A model generated the notes under the pieces. That model worked only from the letters and a program-made list of their open reading frames with translations. It had not been told where the DNA came from and ran no database searches. A stretch of 5,789 nt of DNA from NCBI GenBank assembly GCA_021826605.1, contig JAKAZF010000214.1, positions 1 to 5,789 on the forward strand, given 5' to 3'. The translations under genes were made by a program, and so were the position numbers. Of the stretch, positions 1 to 5,789 are shown piece by piece (the stretch's first letter is position 1; the number at the start of each line of letters is the position of its first letter). The stretch is from Planctomycetota bacterium (GTDB lineage Bacteria; Planctomycetota; Phycisphaerae; WQYP01).

Positions 1-426
1 GCGGGCCTTGGGGGGCAGCAGCGCCATGGCATTGGCCTGGAAGGAGGCCATATAAGTGCCCAAAGGCTTGACTTTAACCAGGAAGTTGATGGCCGCACGC
101 ATCTTTGGTGAATAAATATTGAGTTCCGGCAGGTGCAGACTCTGGCCCACATCCAACAGCGCCTCCGTCACCAGCGCGGTTTGACCACCATAGTCATTGA
201 AGGGCTGTCCGGCGAAGAGCGGCACTTCCCAAAAGCTAGTCCGACTTTCACTGGCCAAAAGAGCATCGGCCCCGCGCTTGATCGCGGCAATTACCGCCTG
301 ACTGCGGACAGTGACATGACCCCAAACCGCCGATGTGGGCCACTGTAATGCCACTAATAACGCCATGGTCACTAAGACAGTCCAACGTATCCCACAAAAT
401 CGCTTGATAAAGCCGAAAGAAGTCAT
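1..426 (-). CDS. Secreted protein, N-terminal part (DUF4159-type planctomycete protein likely); runs off window edge
   Basis: An open frame of 142 codons runs from ATG at 426-424 to the window edge without a stop, so the C-terminus is missing. The start is supported by an AGAGGA ribosome binding site at 439-434, 7 nt upstream, and by a good promoter further up. The first ~35 residues form a Sec-type signal peptide: a basic start (MTSFGFIKRF), a hydrophobic core (TVLVTMALLVAL) and a likely cleavage near TSAVWG. The mature part reads VTVRSQAVIAAIKRGADALL, then YGGQTALVTEALLDVG, then MRAAINFLVKVKPLGTYMAS and FQANAMALLPP. This helical-repeat pattern (AIKRG..LL, GG.TALVT.ALL, TY..S..ANAMALLP) resembles the alpha/alpha-barrel, prenyltransferase-like N-terminal region that precedes a DUF4159 domain in many planctomycete proteins. 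That match is from memory of the family, and the DUF4159 domain itself lies outside the window. Function is unknown. The export signal points to a periplasmic or surface location. Confidence 0.75.
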   Translation of the reverse strand, partial: MTSFGFIKRFCGIRWTVLVTMALLVALQWPTSAVWGHVTVRSQAVIAAIKRGADALLASESRTSFWEVPLFAGQPFNDYGGQTALVTEALLDVGQSLHLPELNIYSPKMRAAINFLVKVKPLGTYMASFQANAMALLPPKAR

Positions 427-433
427 GCCCAAA

Positions 434-439
434 TCCTCT
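434..439 (-). promoter_or_regulatory. Ribosome binding site for the secreted-protein gene
   Basis: AGAGGA on the minus strand sits 7 nt before the ATG at 426. It fixes the start of a gene whose other end is outside the window. Confidence 0.65.
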
Positions 440-476
440 GGAATTCGCTGTTCAGGCCCGCGTTGTCGCCCTGGAA

Positions 477-505
477 ATAATACGGATGCAAACCATATCT
501 TTCAA
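477..505 (-). promoter_or_regulatory. Sigma-70-type promoter for the secreted-protein gene
   Basis: On the minus strand TTGAAA (505-500) and TATTAT (482-477) are separated by exactly 17 bp. Each hexamer matches the consensus at 5 of 6 positions. Transcription would start near 470, giving a leader of about 44 nt. It lies in the gap after rpoN, so this gene is probably a separate unit from rpoN. This is a pattern match only. Confidence 0.6.
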
Positions 506-551
506 GAACAAAACCGTAACCCTATGCACAATATCTGTAGGCGGAGCGTAG

Positions 552-587
552 CGCGACGACGGAAGGCATTAAAATTCGCGACGACGG
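552..587. repeat. 11-bp direct repeat pair straddling the rpoN stop
   Basis: CGCGACGACGG occurs at 552-562 and again at 577-587, a 25-bp period. The second copy encodes part of the arginine-rich tail of RpoN and the first lies just beyond the stop codon at 571-569. It may be a small local duplication or chance in GC-rich sequence. Confidence 0.4.
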
Positions 588-2041
588 CGCGCCGGGGGAA
601 TTTTCTCGGTTTTGCGGTATTTGGCCACGGTGCGCCTGGCCAACGTAATGCCGCGTTTTTTTAGTTCTTCGACGATGGCATCGTCACTGAGCGGATTTTT
701 CTTTTCTTCCCCAGCGATGATTTCCGTCAGCACAGCCTTCATGGCCCCCCAACTCATGGCTTGGCCGGAATCGTTATCCATTCCACCTGTAAAAAACTGC
801 CGGAGCGGAAAGATACCGCGCGGAGTTTGAATATATTTTTCAGACACTGCCCTACTTACTGTACCCACGTGCACTCCGAGCTGATCAGCCACCAGCGTCA
901 TAGGCAGAGGTTTGAGATATTCAGGCCCGATTTCAATGAAATCCTTTTGGGCTTCAACCACCACACGCAACAGCCGCAACAGCGTGGAGCGACGTTGCTC
1001 GATGGCTTCAATGATCCAGCGGGCATTGCGGATGTTGTTGGTCAAAAACTGGCGTGTGGCCTCGTCCACCTCACGATTGACCACCATTTTGTGGTAGAGA
1101 TCATTGACATAGAGCCTCGGCATACGCTCGTCCGTCAGCCGTATTCGGTAGCTCCCACTGTTTTCGTCGCGTTCGATAATGGCATCGGGGGTGACAGCCG
1201 GGACCGGTGCATTGACGAGAATGCGCCCCGGCCGCGGATTCAATTGTTTGGCCATGAAATGACGGGCGGAATTGATCTGTTCCAGAGTCAGGCCGGTTTT
1301 GCGGACAATTTGTGGCAACCGATTCATTTCCAAATCGTGGAGATGCTGTTGAATAAGAAGACGCGGGATTTCCACATTGACATCCAGTTCCCGGCAGCGG
1401 ACCTCCAGTTGTAACAGCAAACATTCCTGCAGGTTACGGGCGCAAATTCCCGCCGGCTCCAGGGACCGTTGTAAGATAGGCCAGGCTGCTTCAATATCGG
1501 GTCGACGGATCCCGGGGGGCAGATCGTGGCAGATCAAGTCAATACTCTCCCGAATATAGCCGTCATCGTCCACGTAATCGATCAGGACGTTACCGGCCAA
1601 GCGAATGGATTCGCTGATACCATCCACCAATCCCCATTGCTGATGCAATTGCTCCTGGAGAGAATCGCTGCGGGCTTCGGTGTTGGCCATGGCCTCCATT
1701 TTCGGATCGCGATCACCTGAGCCTGCCGAGCGTGCCCGCGGACCCACAGAGTAGGCTTGTTCCTCGAGAAAGCGAGAAAGCCCATCGGAATCCGCCTCTG
1801 CGGGGGTGGGGGTATCGACCGTGGAAGCCGTACTTGTGGGCAAGGCTCCGATGGAATTTTCGCCAACGGTCGAGGTGACATTATCCTGTCGCTCCAGCAC
1901 AGGATTGGACGCCAGCTCCTGATCTATACGCTCCTCCAAAGCCAGGGCGGGCAGTTGGAGAATTTCCATAGATTGTATCATCCGCGGTGCCAGCTTCATC
2001 CGCTGGTCGAGTCGCATGTGTTGATTTGTATCCAGGCGCAT
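569..2041 (-). CDS. rpoN: RNA polymerase sigma-54 factor RpoN
   Basis: This 490-residue protein is the alternative sigma factor sigma-54. It directs RNA polymerase to -24/-12 promoters and needs an AAA+ enhancer-binding protein for open-complex formation. The full family layout is visible. Region I at ~16-50 carries KLAPRMIQSMEILQLPALAL and ends ASNPVLE. A Ser/Thr/Asp-rich linker spans ~52-115. The core-binding domain (~120-310) contains DYVDDDGYI, LEPAGICARNLQECLLLQL, QLNPRPGRIL and LTDERMPRLYVNDLY. The helix-turn-helix is at ~383-417 (LVADQLGVHVGTVSRAVSEK). The RpoN box ARRTVAKYRK at ~468-477 recognises the -24 element and is intact. Length is close to that of E. coli RpoN (477). A TTG codon directly precedes the ATG (2044-2042), but the ribosome binding site at 2055-2050 lies 8 nt from the ATG and only 5 nt from the TTG, so ATG is preferred. 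lptD lies ~100 bp upstream. No convincing terminator follows. Confidence 0.97.
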   Translation of the reverse strand: MRLDTNQHMRLDQRMKLAPRMIQSMEILQLPALALEERIDQELASNPVLERQDNVTSTVGENSIGALPTSTASTVDTPTPAEADSDGLSRFLEEQAYSVGPRARSAGSGDRDPKMEAMANTEARSDSLQEQLHQQWGLVDGISESIRLAGNVLIDYVDDDGYIRESIDLICHDLPPGIRRPDIEAAWPILQRSLEPAGICARNLQECLLLQLEVRCRELDVNVEIPRLLIQQHLHDLEMNRLPQIVRKTGLTLEQINSARHFMAKQLNPRPGRILVNAPVPAVTPDAIIERDENSGSYRIRLTDERMPRLYVNDLYHKMVVNREVDEATRQFLTNNIRNARWIIEAIEQRRSTLLRLLRVVVEAQKDFIEIGPEYLKPLPMTLVADQLGVHVGTVSRAVSEKYIQTPRGIFPLRQFFTGGMDNDSGQAMSWGAMKAVLTEIIAGEEKKNPLSDDAIVEELKKRGITLARRTVAKYRKTEKIPPARRRREF

Positions 2042-2049
2042 CAATAATT

Positions 2050-2055
2050 CTCTCT
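2050..2055 (-). promoter_or_regulatory. Ribosome binding site deciding the rpoN start
   Basis: AGAGAG on the minus strand is 8 nt from ATG (2041) and 5 nt from the adjacent in-frame TTG (2044). The spacing favours the ATG. Confidence 0.55.
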
Positions 2056-2059
2056 AGCG

Positions 2060-2098
2060 GCACTGGCAAGGCGCCTTTAGCAAATTCCATGCCAGTGC
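2060..2098. repeat. 9-bp perfect inverted repeat upstream of rpoN
   Basis: GCACTGGCA (2060-2068) and TGCCAGTGC (2090-2098) are perfect reverse complements separated by 21 nt. The spacer contains a 10-bp palindrome, AAGGCGCCTT, whose first base overlaps the end of the left arm (2068-2077). The half-site centres are 30 bp apart, about three helical turns, which would suit a dimeric regulator. The right arm overlaps the -24 element of the proposed sigma-54 promoter. The left arm ends at that promoter's predicted start point. It could be an operator or an RNA hairpin. It is not an intrinsic terminator, since no T-tract follows on the transcribed strand. Confidence 0.6.
2079..2095 (-). promoter_or_regulatory. 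Sigma-54 (-24/-12) promoter for rpoN
   Basis: The minus strand reads C-TGGCATG-GAAT-TTGC-T from 2095 to 2079. It fits the degenerate sigma-54 consensus YTGGCAYR-N4-TTGCW at every position. The key GG (2093-2092) and GC (2081-2080) are separated by exactly 10 nt. Transcription would begin near 2068, giving a leader of about 26 nt that includes the rpoN ribosome binding site. Because RpoN itself reads such promoters, this suggests autoregulation. An enhancer-binding-protein site would be expected 80-200 bp upstream, inside the 3' end of lptD. I did not identify one. Confidence 0.6.
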
Positions 2099-2101
2099 AC
2101 G

Positions 2102-2130
2102 ATTATAGACGAAATTTTGGACGGTGACAT
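2102..2130 (-). promoter_or_regulatory. Sigma-70-type promoter upstream of rpoN
   Basis: On the minus strand ATGTCA (2130-2125, 4 of 6 consensus) and a perfect TATAAT (2107-2102) are separated by 17 bp. Transcription would start near 2095, on top of the -24 box of the sigma-54 promoter. The two promoters could therefore not easily be occupied at once. This would provide basal rpoN expression independent of sigma-54. Confidence 0.5.
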
Positions 2131-2145
2131 ACTTCTGCCGCCCGA

Positions 2146-5100
2146 TTATTGCTGAACCGCTTGCAGAGCACTGGAACTGGTGATTCCGTATTGGGGATAG
2201 CCGGCAGGCCAGATGTTGACGAACACGGCTTCATTGGTTGTATCCGCGTTATAGCTCAACGATAAAGCCGCGTAAAAATGGGGTAATTTACGCACAATAG
2301 TTACAGCGGAGAGGATGTTTTTGGAAAGCGCAAAATCGTAGCCCTCTGTGGCGGAAATGGCATATTTCCGGGTGAGTTTATAATTGATTGAAAACGTCCA
2401 TTGATCAGAATCGACCGCGCTGATGTACCGATTTCCCAGAAAATAGCTGATTGATGGAGATTGATCGACCATCACACCAGCATCGGCGGTTTCAAGCTTT
2501 TGTAAATCCACGTTGTAGCTTTCGTCTCCGAGCAGCCGCACGTTGGCACCCGCTCGCCATGTGGCGTTGGCGTTGATGCTGTCGGCGACTTGGCTAAGTT
2601 CTGGCTGGCTGAAATCGTAATAGCCCACCAACGGTTGACCATAATCACTGGTGGAAAACGGCCCTCCAGCATAAATCGGATTATTCGAGCTAAAGGGGCC
2701 AATCGCGGACTTATTCCAAAACATATCCGCAGCAACATTAAAAGTCATCCAATCCACAATTTGCTCATGACCGGGCGAACCCCGTTTGGTTTGCAAAGTC
2801 TGCCGCAGGGCAAATTCCGCACCGCTGGCATCGGTAATGCCCTCGACATTTCGGTCGAACGGCTGCAAATATCCCTGCTGTACGTTGGATCCGGAAACAA
2901 AAACATCGACCTCGGGCTGAATAATGTGGCGGAGTTGATGCACATCCAGAAAATCGGAATTAAATCCCCTGTACACCTTCCAAAACGTAGTGGTAGCCCG
3001 CAGGCCCACCGCACCCCACGCTCTGGTGGTGCTACCGTTGACTTGATTGCTGGAAAAACTCGAATCCCAGTAGGTGAGTCGACCTGTCACGTAGGGCACC
3101 ACATGCAAAGATCCAAAGGACAACGGCAGATCAATTTCCTGCCGACTGTCCAGGCGAGCCACGTTTTGATCGGTCCAGCCGTTATTGAGGTAGTACTGCT
3201 GGAAGGTTTCGTTCTGATTCATGCCCGGAAAATCAGTTTGCAATCCACGCTGCGCGGGAGTGGACTGACTGAATTGGTCGTTCACAAGCCCACCACTGCT
3301 CTGACTGTAATAGGTGAAAATACCCAACAGCGGATCACCCTCGCGCCAATACTGCACTTCCGGGGTCTTTTGCACGGTAAATTCGTCATCCTCAAGGTCA
3401 GCATTGGTCACAAAGTGGTTTAAATTCCACTTACCCAAGATCGTTAAACCTTCAGTGTCGTGTTGCTGCTTAAGATAAACCGATGTTTGATGTTCCGTAT
3501 CCGTTTCATAACGATTGTCAAAGTATTGCTCCAAAAAATTCGGATCCGAAAAGTACGCCCCTTCCAGTGAAACGGTCCACTGCTCGGAAAGCCGCTGCAT
3601 GTACCTGGCAAAAATATAGCCGCGGGTGTGAGTCAGTAGTGGCAAGGAGGTACGGTTATTGCCCAAATCATCGGTTCCGTGGTCATCAATTAAAAAACTC
3701 TGAATGCTGCCGTGACCGCCAAAGGCGTGATCATACGCATTAATCCCACCACCGAAACCGCGGTTGGAATAGTACAAAGCCTGACCATCGGCATGCAAAT
3801 TAAAGGGCGGATGGTAGCCCAGCAGATCAAGCAAATCCCAGTTGGTCCGCACGGATGTGCCATAAATGCTGGAAAAGCCGACCGTTACACTGCGCAAAGC
3901 CATGGAATGCTGCTTGGTGTCGCCGGCCAGATAGGGCCAGTAAAACAGTGGAACATCATGGATGGCAAAGATAACATTTTTAGCGGTATAGGCATAAACT
4001 GGCTTGGGGTGTGGACTGGGAGTAACGCTCGCCGGAGTAATATTTCGCCAGGTCATGGAACTGGCCCCGATGTAATAATGCGGATCGTAGAATTCATCGG
4101 TGGATAGCTTGGCGGATTTCGCCTCCAACCGGCCCTGAGCCAACTGGATAATTTCCTTTGCCCTGATGTATAGCGGCGACTTCGTTTGCACATCCTCGTC
4201 GCTGAGCACGGCATTTAACAAAATGGCACGGTTGGTGGTGAGATCATAATATACGCGGCTGGCGTGCATGGTTTCGTAGCCATCGGTAACGCTGACATCT
4301 CCCTGGAGATACACACCCTCCACAGACCGGGCAATCCGCGACACTTTGCCGCTGACAGGGCCAGGTTCTTTTTGGCCCAGCGGACTGAACAGCACAGCGT
4401 TGTCCGCCCGCAATTCTAGCGGCGGCTGGCCCGGCACCGTTTGCCTAACCAGATAAAAATTGCCGCGGGCCACGGTGATGCGTTGGTTGCCGATGGTGCG
4501 CACTTCAATATGGTTGCCGGTGGCAAAAATTCGTGGCGGCGCTGCCGGAGCCTTAGGCACATGTTGATGAACCAACTGGCGGGGAGTTGGCACGGAATGG
4601 ACCACCGGCGAGGGAATGCCCTGAATAACACCGCTGGCACTGCGGGTGATCCAGCCTTCGCGCAGGGCCAATTCTGTTTTCTGAATTTCAATAGTCGGAA
4701 CGAACGGCACAGGCCTTGGCCGCGAGGCAAGCTGCAGCCGCAATTTTTCGCCGCGCATCACCACGGGATTTTTGGATTCATTTTTCGGCAACGGAGCGGA
4801 GCCGGCCAACTCTATCCTGGAAAGCACCCGCGTGGTAACCAGCAGTTCACGGGCCTTGCTTACGGCTTGGCCCTTGGCACCTTCACTGATGCGCACATGG
4901 CCCTGCAAATAAATAGTGGCCGCAAAAACACCCGTGCCGCCGCCACGGATGGGCCGCAGACGAACCGACGCGGCATCCGCCGACAACAGGCGATATCCCA
5001 CCTGAATTCGCACGTGCCCTTGCAGATAAATATGCTGGGTGTTGGTCCCGCTAACCCAGACGTCACTATGATCCGCAGCAACTTGCAGCGGTAAATCAAT

Positions 5101-5310
5101 GGGCGTGGTTGGGGTGAGTACTGGAAATACTGTGGGCGTAATTAAGGTGCTGGTGGGCAGTGCGTTGACCTGGGGGCCGCAGAGCAGACTAAGGGTAACC
5201 GCGGCAGTGATCATCGCTCTTAAAGCGGGCGCGACGCGCCCCGTGCTTTGCGCCTTTGGAAGCGGCTGGGCGAACTGGGTTGGAGTTGTGTGTTGCACGG
5301 ATGCGCTCAC
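2146..5310 (-). CDS. lptD: LptD/OstA-family outer-membrane LPS-assembly protein
   Basis: This 1054-residue protein would be the outer-membrane translocon that inserts lipopolysaccharide (or a related lipid) into the outer leaflet. The start is GTG at 5310, with GGAGAAG at 5324-5318 upstream. Beginning at Met33 instead would remove the basic part of the signal peptide. The signal sequence (~25-50) reads RVAPALRAMITAAVTLSLLC then GPQVNA. An LptA-like OstA region (~75-400) has repeated strands: IYLQGHVRI at 94-102 and 133-141, and VYLQGDVSV at 333-341. The family hallmark VPLFYWPYLAGD (453-464) precedes the C-terminal beta-barrel (~470-1040), which contains the typical HQLRHIIQPEVDVFV (791-805) and FDRNVEGITDASGAEFALRQ (818-837). 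It is longer than the E. coli protein (784), mainly through the N-terminal region. The only cysteine is Cys44 in the signal peptide, so the interdomain disulfides of E. coli LptD cannot form. Family assignment is firm; the exact substrate is inferred. rpoN follows after ~100 bp. Confidence 0.88.
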   Translation of the reverse strand: MSASVQHTTPTQFAQPLPKAQSTGRVAPALRAMITAAVTLSLLCGPQVNALPTSTLITPTVFPVLTPTTPIDLPLQVAADHSDVWVSGTNTQHIYLQGHVRIQVGYRLLSADAASVRLRPIRGGGTGVFAATIYLQGHVRISEGAKGQAVSKARELLVTTRVLSRIELAGSAPLPKNESKNPVVMRGEKLRLQLASRPRPVPFVPTIEIQKTELALREGWITRSASGVIQGIPSPVVHSVPTPRQLVHQHVPKAPAAPPRIFATGNHIEVRTIGNQRITVARGNFYLVRQTVPGQPPLELRADNAVLFSPLGQKEPGPVSGKVSRIARSVEGVYLQGDVSVTDGYETMHASRVYYDLTTNRAILLNAVLSDEDVQTKSPLYIRAKEIIQLAQGRLEAKSAKLSTDEFYDPHYYIGASSMTWRNITPASVTPSPHPKPVYAYTAKNVIFAIHDVPLFYWPYLAGDTKQHSMALRSVTVGFSSIYGTSVRTNWDLLDLLGYHPPFNLHADGQALYYSNRGFGGGINAYDHAFGGHGSIQSFLIDDHGTDDLGNNRTSLPLLTHTRGYIFARYMQRLSEQWTVSLEGAYFSDPNFLEQYFDNRYETDTEHQTSVYLKQQHDTEGLTILGKWNLNHFVTNADLEDDEFTVQKTPEVQYWREGDPLLGIFTYYSQSSGGLVNDQFSQSTPAQRGLQTDFPGMNQNETFQQYYLNNGWTDQNVARLDSRQEIDLPLSFGSLHVVPYVTGRLTYWDSSFSSNQVNGSTTRAWGAVGLRATTTFWKVYRGFNSDFLDVHQLRHIIQPEVDVFVSGSNVQQGYLQPFDRNVEGITDASGAEFALRQTLQTKRGSPGHEQIVDWMTFNVAADMFWNKSAIGPFSSNNPIYAGGPFSTSDYGQPLVGYYDFSQPELSQVADSINANATWRAGANVRLLGDESYNVDLQKLETADAGVMVDQSPSISYFLGNRYISAVDSDQWTFSINYKLTRKYAISATEGYDFALSKNILSAVTIVRKLPHFYAALSLSYNADTTNEAVFVNIWPAGYPQYGITSSSALQAVQQ

Positions 5311-5317
5311 GCGAAAA

Positions 5318-5324
5318 CTTCTCC
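5318..5324 (-). promoter_or_regulatory. Ribosome binding site supporting the GTG start of lptD
   Basis: GGAGAAG on the minus strand ends 7 nt before the GTG at 5310. It supports this non-ATG start over internal Met codons. Confidence 0.5.
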
Positions 5325-5337
5325 GAAAACAAGCCGG

Positions 5338-5366
5338 ATGATAGCCGCAGCGGACCTGGATGCAAA
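5338..5366 (-). promoter_or_regulatory. Sigma-70-type promoter for lptD
   Basis: TTTGCA (5366-5361, 4 of 6) and TATCAT (5343-5338, 5 of 6) lie 17 bp apart on the minus strand, just downstream of the galM terminator. The start point would be near 5331, leaving a ~20-nt leader before the GTG. A weaker GG-N10-GC sigma-54-like arrangement overlaps it (5377-5361). Confidence 0.5.
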
Positions 5367-5398
5367 GTGACCGCCGATTTCGATGTGGCTGGAGCGCG

Positions 5399-5427
5399 AA
5401 AAAAAAGCCGCGGCGTGTGCCGCGGCT
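5399..5427 (-). terminator. Intrinsic terminator after the aldose 1-epimerase gene
   Basis: On the minus strand a perfect 9-bp GC-rich stem (AGCCGCGGC / GCCGCGGCT) with a 4-nt ACAC loop is followed directly by a run of T residues (5405-5399). It begins about 30 nt after the epimerase stop codon. It should isolate that gene from lptD, which then needs its own promoter. Confidence 0.92.
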
Positions 5428-5456
5428 CGGAAGATAATGTTATCCCCAGACGATTT

Positions 5457-5789
5457 TTACATGGTGCGGAATCTGTGGATGGTTCTCTGGTAGTAATAAG
5501 CCGGCATGGGATTCACGACTGTTGATGGAAAATTGGGCTGGTTGGGCGAATTCGGATAGTGCTGCGTTTCAAAGGTGATAGCCCCGTGCTTCGGATATTT
5601 GCCACCAATGCCGTCGAGGGTTCCATCCAGAAAGTTGGCGGTGTAAATCTGAATGCCGGGTTGGGTGGTGCAAACCTCCATCACGCGGCCACTGATAGGC
5701 TCGCTGACGCGGGCGGCAAACGCCATTTTACCGGATTGTCCGTTCAGACAGAAGTTGGTGTCGTAACCATAAGAGTATTGATACATGTT
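5457..5789 (-). CDS. galM: Aldose 1-epimerase (galactose mutarotase), C-terminal part
   Basis: The last 110 codons and the stop (TAA, 5459-5457) are in the window. The frame stays open to the edge, so the N-terminal two-thirds is missing and the Met at 5786 is internal, not a start. The enzyme interconverts alpha and beta anomers of aldoses such as galactose and glucose. The family C-terminus is clear: GYDTNFCLNG, then SGRVMEVCTTQPGIQIYTAN, FLDG, KYPKHGAITFETQHYPNSPN and PNFPSTVVNP. The Glu of FETQH (codon 5570-5568) aligns with the catalytic base of galactose mutarotases, and the Asp of GYD (5762-5760) with the conserved sugar-binding Asp. The catalytic histidines would lie upstream, outside the window. 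One oddity is that the usual DHNF reads DTNF here. Whether the protein is cytoplasmic or exported cannot be seen. The terminator downstream closes its transcription unit. Confidence 0.93.
   Translation of the reverse strand, partial: NMYQYSYGYDTNFCLNGQSGKMAFAARVSEPISGRVMEVCTTQPGIQIYTANFLDGTLDGIGGKYPKHGAITFETQHYPNSPNQPNFPSTVVNPMPAYYYQRTIHRFRTM

Noticed and set aside
427..568. Intrinsic terminator for rpoN in the gap before the next gene
   Set aside because: Only 4-bp stems such as CCTA/TAGG are present and no T-run follows a stable hairpin.
761..1414. A 217-codon plus-strand frame opposite rpoN
   Set aside because: It is antisense to the conserved core-binding and helix-turn-helix parts of rpoN, and its His/Gln-rich composition is typical of a shadow frame.
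2121..2145. Possible terminator hairpin just after lptD (GGGCGG / CCGTCC)
   Set aside because: The stem has only 5 of 6 pairs, a 13-nt loop and no T-tract, so read-through from lptD into rpoN cannot be excluded.
2590..3423. A 277-codon open frame on the plus strand opposite lptD
   Set aside because: It lies wholly antisense to a well-supported LptD gene, its product shows no recognisable family or signal, and it follows from the codon bias of the opposite strand.
3850..3866. TGGCAC element inside lptD resembling a sigma-54 -24 box
   Set aside because: The base pair 10 nt after GG is CG rather than GC, so the -12 element is missing. It is internal to the coding sequence.
4441..5094. A 217-codon plus-strand frame opposite the N-terminal part of lptD
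   Set aside because: It is fully antisense to lptD, with low-complexity composition and no supporting ribosome binding site that I could see.
5175..5193. LSLLCG in the LptD signal peptide as a lipoprotein signal
   Set aside because: Position -1 before the Cys is Leu rather than Gly, Ala or Ser, and a signal peptidase I site (VNA) follows. LptD proteins are not lipoproteins.

Overview
The window reads as an ordinary chromosomal segment of a Gram-negative bacterium, most likely a planctomycete of the class Phycisphaerae. This placement is inferred from three things: the style of the RpoN N-terminus, a large cysteine-poor LptD-like protein, and a secreted protein that resembles the N-terminus of planctomycete DUF4159-type proteins. 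No 16S or other firm phylogenetic marker is present. All four genes lie on the minus strand, so transcription runs from high to low coordinates.

In transcription order the layout is as follows. (1) 5789-5457 holds the C-terminal end of an aldose 1-epimerase (galM-like), followed by a textbook intrinsic terminator at 5427-5399. (2) A short intergenic region carries a likely sigma-70-type promoter (5366-5338). It drives a GTG-started 1054-residue LptD/OstA-family outer-membrane protein (5310-2146). (3) A regulatory gap of about 100 bp (2145-2042) holds a sigma-70-like promoter, a very good -24/-12 (sigma-54) promoter match and a 9-bp perfect inverted repeat, all packed in front of rpoN (2041-569). 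(4) A 142-bp gap with a strong sigma-70-like promoter (505-477) precedes the first 142 codons of a secreted protein (426-1) that runs off the window edge.

Functionally, lptD would place lipopolysaccharide-type lipids in the outer membrane, and rpoN encodes sigma-54. Proteobacteria also link rpoN to LPS-transport genes, but usually to lptA and lptB rather than lptD. The galM end and the partial secreted gene look like separate transcription units.

The observation most worth following is that rpoN seems to carry its own -24/-12 promoter, embedded in an inverted repeat. This suggests autoregulation of sigma-54. I see no mobile element, CRISPR array, tRNA, rRNA or defence-type system, and nothing that amounts to a wholly new system.
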